Below are positions 14,044-14,691 of a stretch of 14,691 nt of DNA, piece by piece. Numbering within the stretch: position 1 is the first letter of the stretch; every line of letters begins with the position of its first letter. The notes beneath the pieces were generated by a model, which was not told where the DNA came from, searched no databases, and saw only the letters and a program-made list of their open reading frames with translations. Source of the DNA: JBMTVN01 sp046047235 (lineage in GTDB: Bacteria; Verrucomicrobiota; Verrucomicrobiia; Limisphaerales; JAHDYP01); assembly GCA_046047235.1 (NCBI GenBank), contig JBJOII010000109.1, positions 1 to 14,691 on the forward strand. Reading direction: 5' to 3'. A program made the position numbers and the translations under genes.

Positions 14044-14691
14044 TTACGGGAGTTCGCGGATGCGGAGGTTGCGGAACTCCACGGGGGCTCCTTCGGATTC
14101 GAGGCAGAGGTATCCTTCGGCGGGCTGGCAATCCGAGCCGCCGGAGACTTCCTCACCGTTGACCCAGAGACGGATTTCTCCGTTGATGGCGCGAACGTAG
14201 TAGTGGTTCCACTCCCCTACCCCTTTACTGAGGTTTTTACTGGGGAAGCTGCGGACGCCGTTGGGTGAGAGCGGGGGGAAGGGTTTCATGGAGGATTTGC
14301 CGACGGGGAACACATCGCCGTTGGTGGAGAACCAGTCCGCTTTTTTGCCGGAGCTTTTCTCGTAGAGTTCCGTGTAGCCGTGGTCGAGGACTTGGACTTC
14401 GATGCCGCCTGGCGGGAGTTTTCCTGGTGGCAGGTCCTTGAGGGCTTCGGGAGAGGCCCAGACGAAGACCCCGGAGTTACCGCCGGACTGGAGGTGGCGC
14501 CAGTAGAGGATCATCTCGAAGTTCTTGTAGATTTTGGCGGTGCGAAGGACGCCGATGGGTTGGCCGGTGCAATGGACGTGGCCTGCGTTCCAGGTCCAGG
14601 TGGATTCGTCGCAGTTGACGCGGGCGAAGTCCGTTTCGCCGAGTGCGCGCCAGCCGGGGCCTTCACCATTGATGGTGGCGGCGGTGACGGC
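14044..14691 (-). CDS. DUF1080 protein, second copy (5' end cut by window)
   Basis: The frame stays open on the - strand from the right edge to a TAA at 14044-14046, giving about 215 residues of the C-terminal part. The part nearest the edge reads GEGWRALGETDFARVNCDES, and after a further stretch come FEMILYWRH, GGNSGVFVWASPEAL, GGIEVQVLDHGYTELY, EWNHYYVRAINGEIRLWVNG and EGYLCLESEGAPVEFRNLRI, the standard PF06439 order. The internal ATG at 14512-14514 is not the start. Any signal peptide lies outside the window. It is clearly diverged from the first copy, carrying an extra loop between EVQVLD and the WNHYY strand. It converges with the PHP gene across 37 bp with no visible terminator. Confidence 0.88.
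   Translation of the reverse strand, partial: AVTAATINGEGPGWRALGETDFARVNCDESTWTWNAGHVHCTGQPIGVLRTAKIYKNFEMILYWRHLQSGGNSGVFVWASPEALKDLPPGKLPPGGIEVQVLDHGYTELYEKSSGKKADWFSTNGDVFPVGKSSMKPFPPLSPNGVRSFPSKNLSKGVGEWNHYYVRAINGEIRLWVNGEEVSGGSDCQPAEGYLCLESEGAPVEFRNLRIRELP

Noticed and set aside
1..14691. tRNA, rRNA, CRISPR array, transposon or phage genes
   Set aside because: Looked for cloverleaf-like ends, regularly spaced repeats, transposase motifs and att-like duplications; none seen.

Overview
The window looks like chromosome of a free-living member of the PVC group, most likely Verrucomicrobiota. The suggestive traits are two DUF1080 (3-keto-disaccharide hydrolase family) genes, a secreted GH29 alpha-L-fucosidase, a sodium/solute symporter, a eukaryote-like Ser/Thr kinase, an EHD-type dynamin-like GTPase, and a cyclophilin with an extra C-terminal region of a kind common in that phylum. 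The assignment is inference from gene content; no rRNA or other taxonomic marker is present. Both window edges cut a gene.

Left part, + strand (1-4494): the 3' end of a urease accessory gene (ureF) overlaps the start of an SSS-family symporter. After 125 bp follow a signal-peptide-bearing GH29 alpha-L-fucosidase and, 11 bp later, a membrane-anchored coiled-coil OmpA-domain protein. These may form one or two transcription units: nitrogen/urea metabolism plus solute uptake, then glycan breakdown plus envelope anchoring. A small glycogen-binding (CBM48/AMPK1-CBM) protein on the - strand (4550-4996) and an exported cyclophilin on the + strand (5087-6283) diverge from a 90-bp spacer.

Centre, - strand (6453-10210): three genes read the same way: an acyl-carrier-protein-like membrane protein, an EHD-like dynamin GTPase with two membrane segments, and peptide chain release factor 3 (prfC). 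The ACP-like protein begins at what would be ACP helix II and ends at what would be the residue just before the phosphopantetheine serine. It therefore looks like a circularly permuted carrier protein without its attachment serine.

The 300-bp spacer 10229-10530 is the richest regulatory stretch. It holds two copies of a 17-bp palindrome resembling FadR-type GntR operators, one near each divergent gene. It also holds a long near-perfect hairpin and a third copy of the same repeat, and the only AT-rich island. It separates the ACP/dynamin/prfC group from a + strand Ser/Thr kinase (10531-11712).

Right part (11713-14691): a secreted DUF1080 protein (-) converges exactly on the kinase with no spacer. 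It diverges from a membrane-anchored PHP-domain protein (+), which in turn converges on a second DUF1080 gene (-) cut by the window edge. The kinase and the PHP protein share an N-terminal EETQxY motif, a possible phosphorylation/FHA-docking site.

No tRNA, rRNA, CRISPR array, insertion sequence or phage gene was seen.
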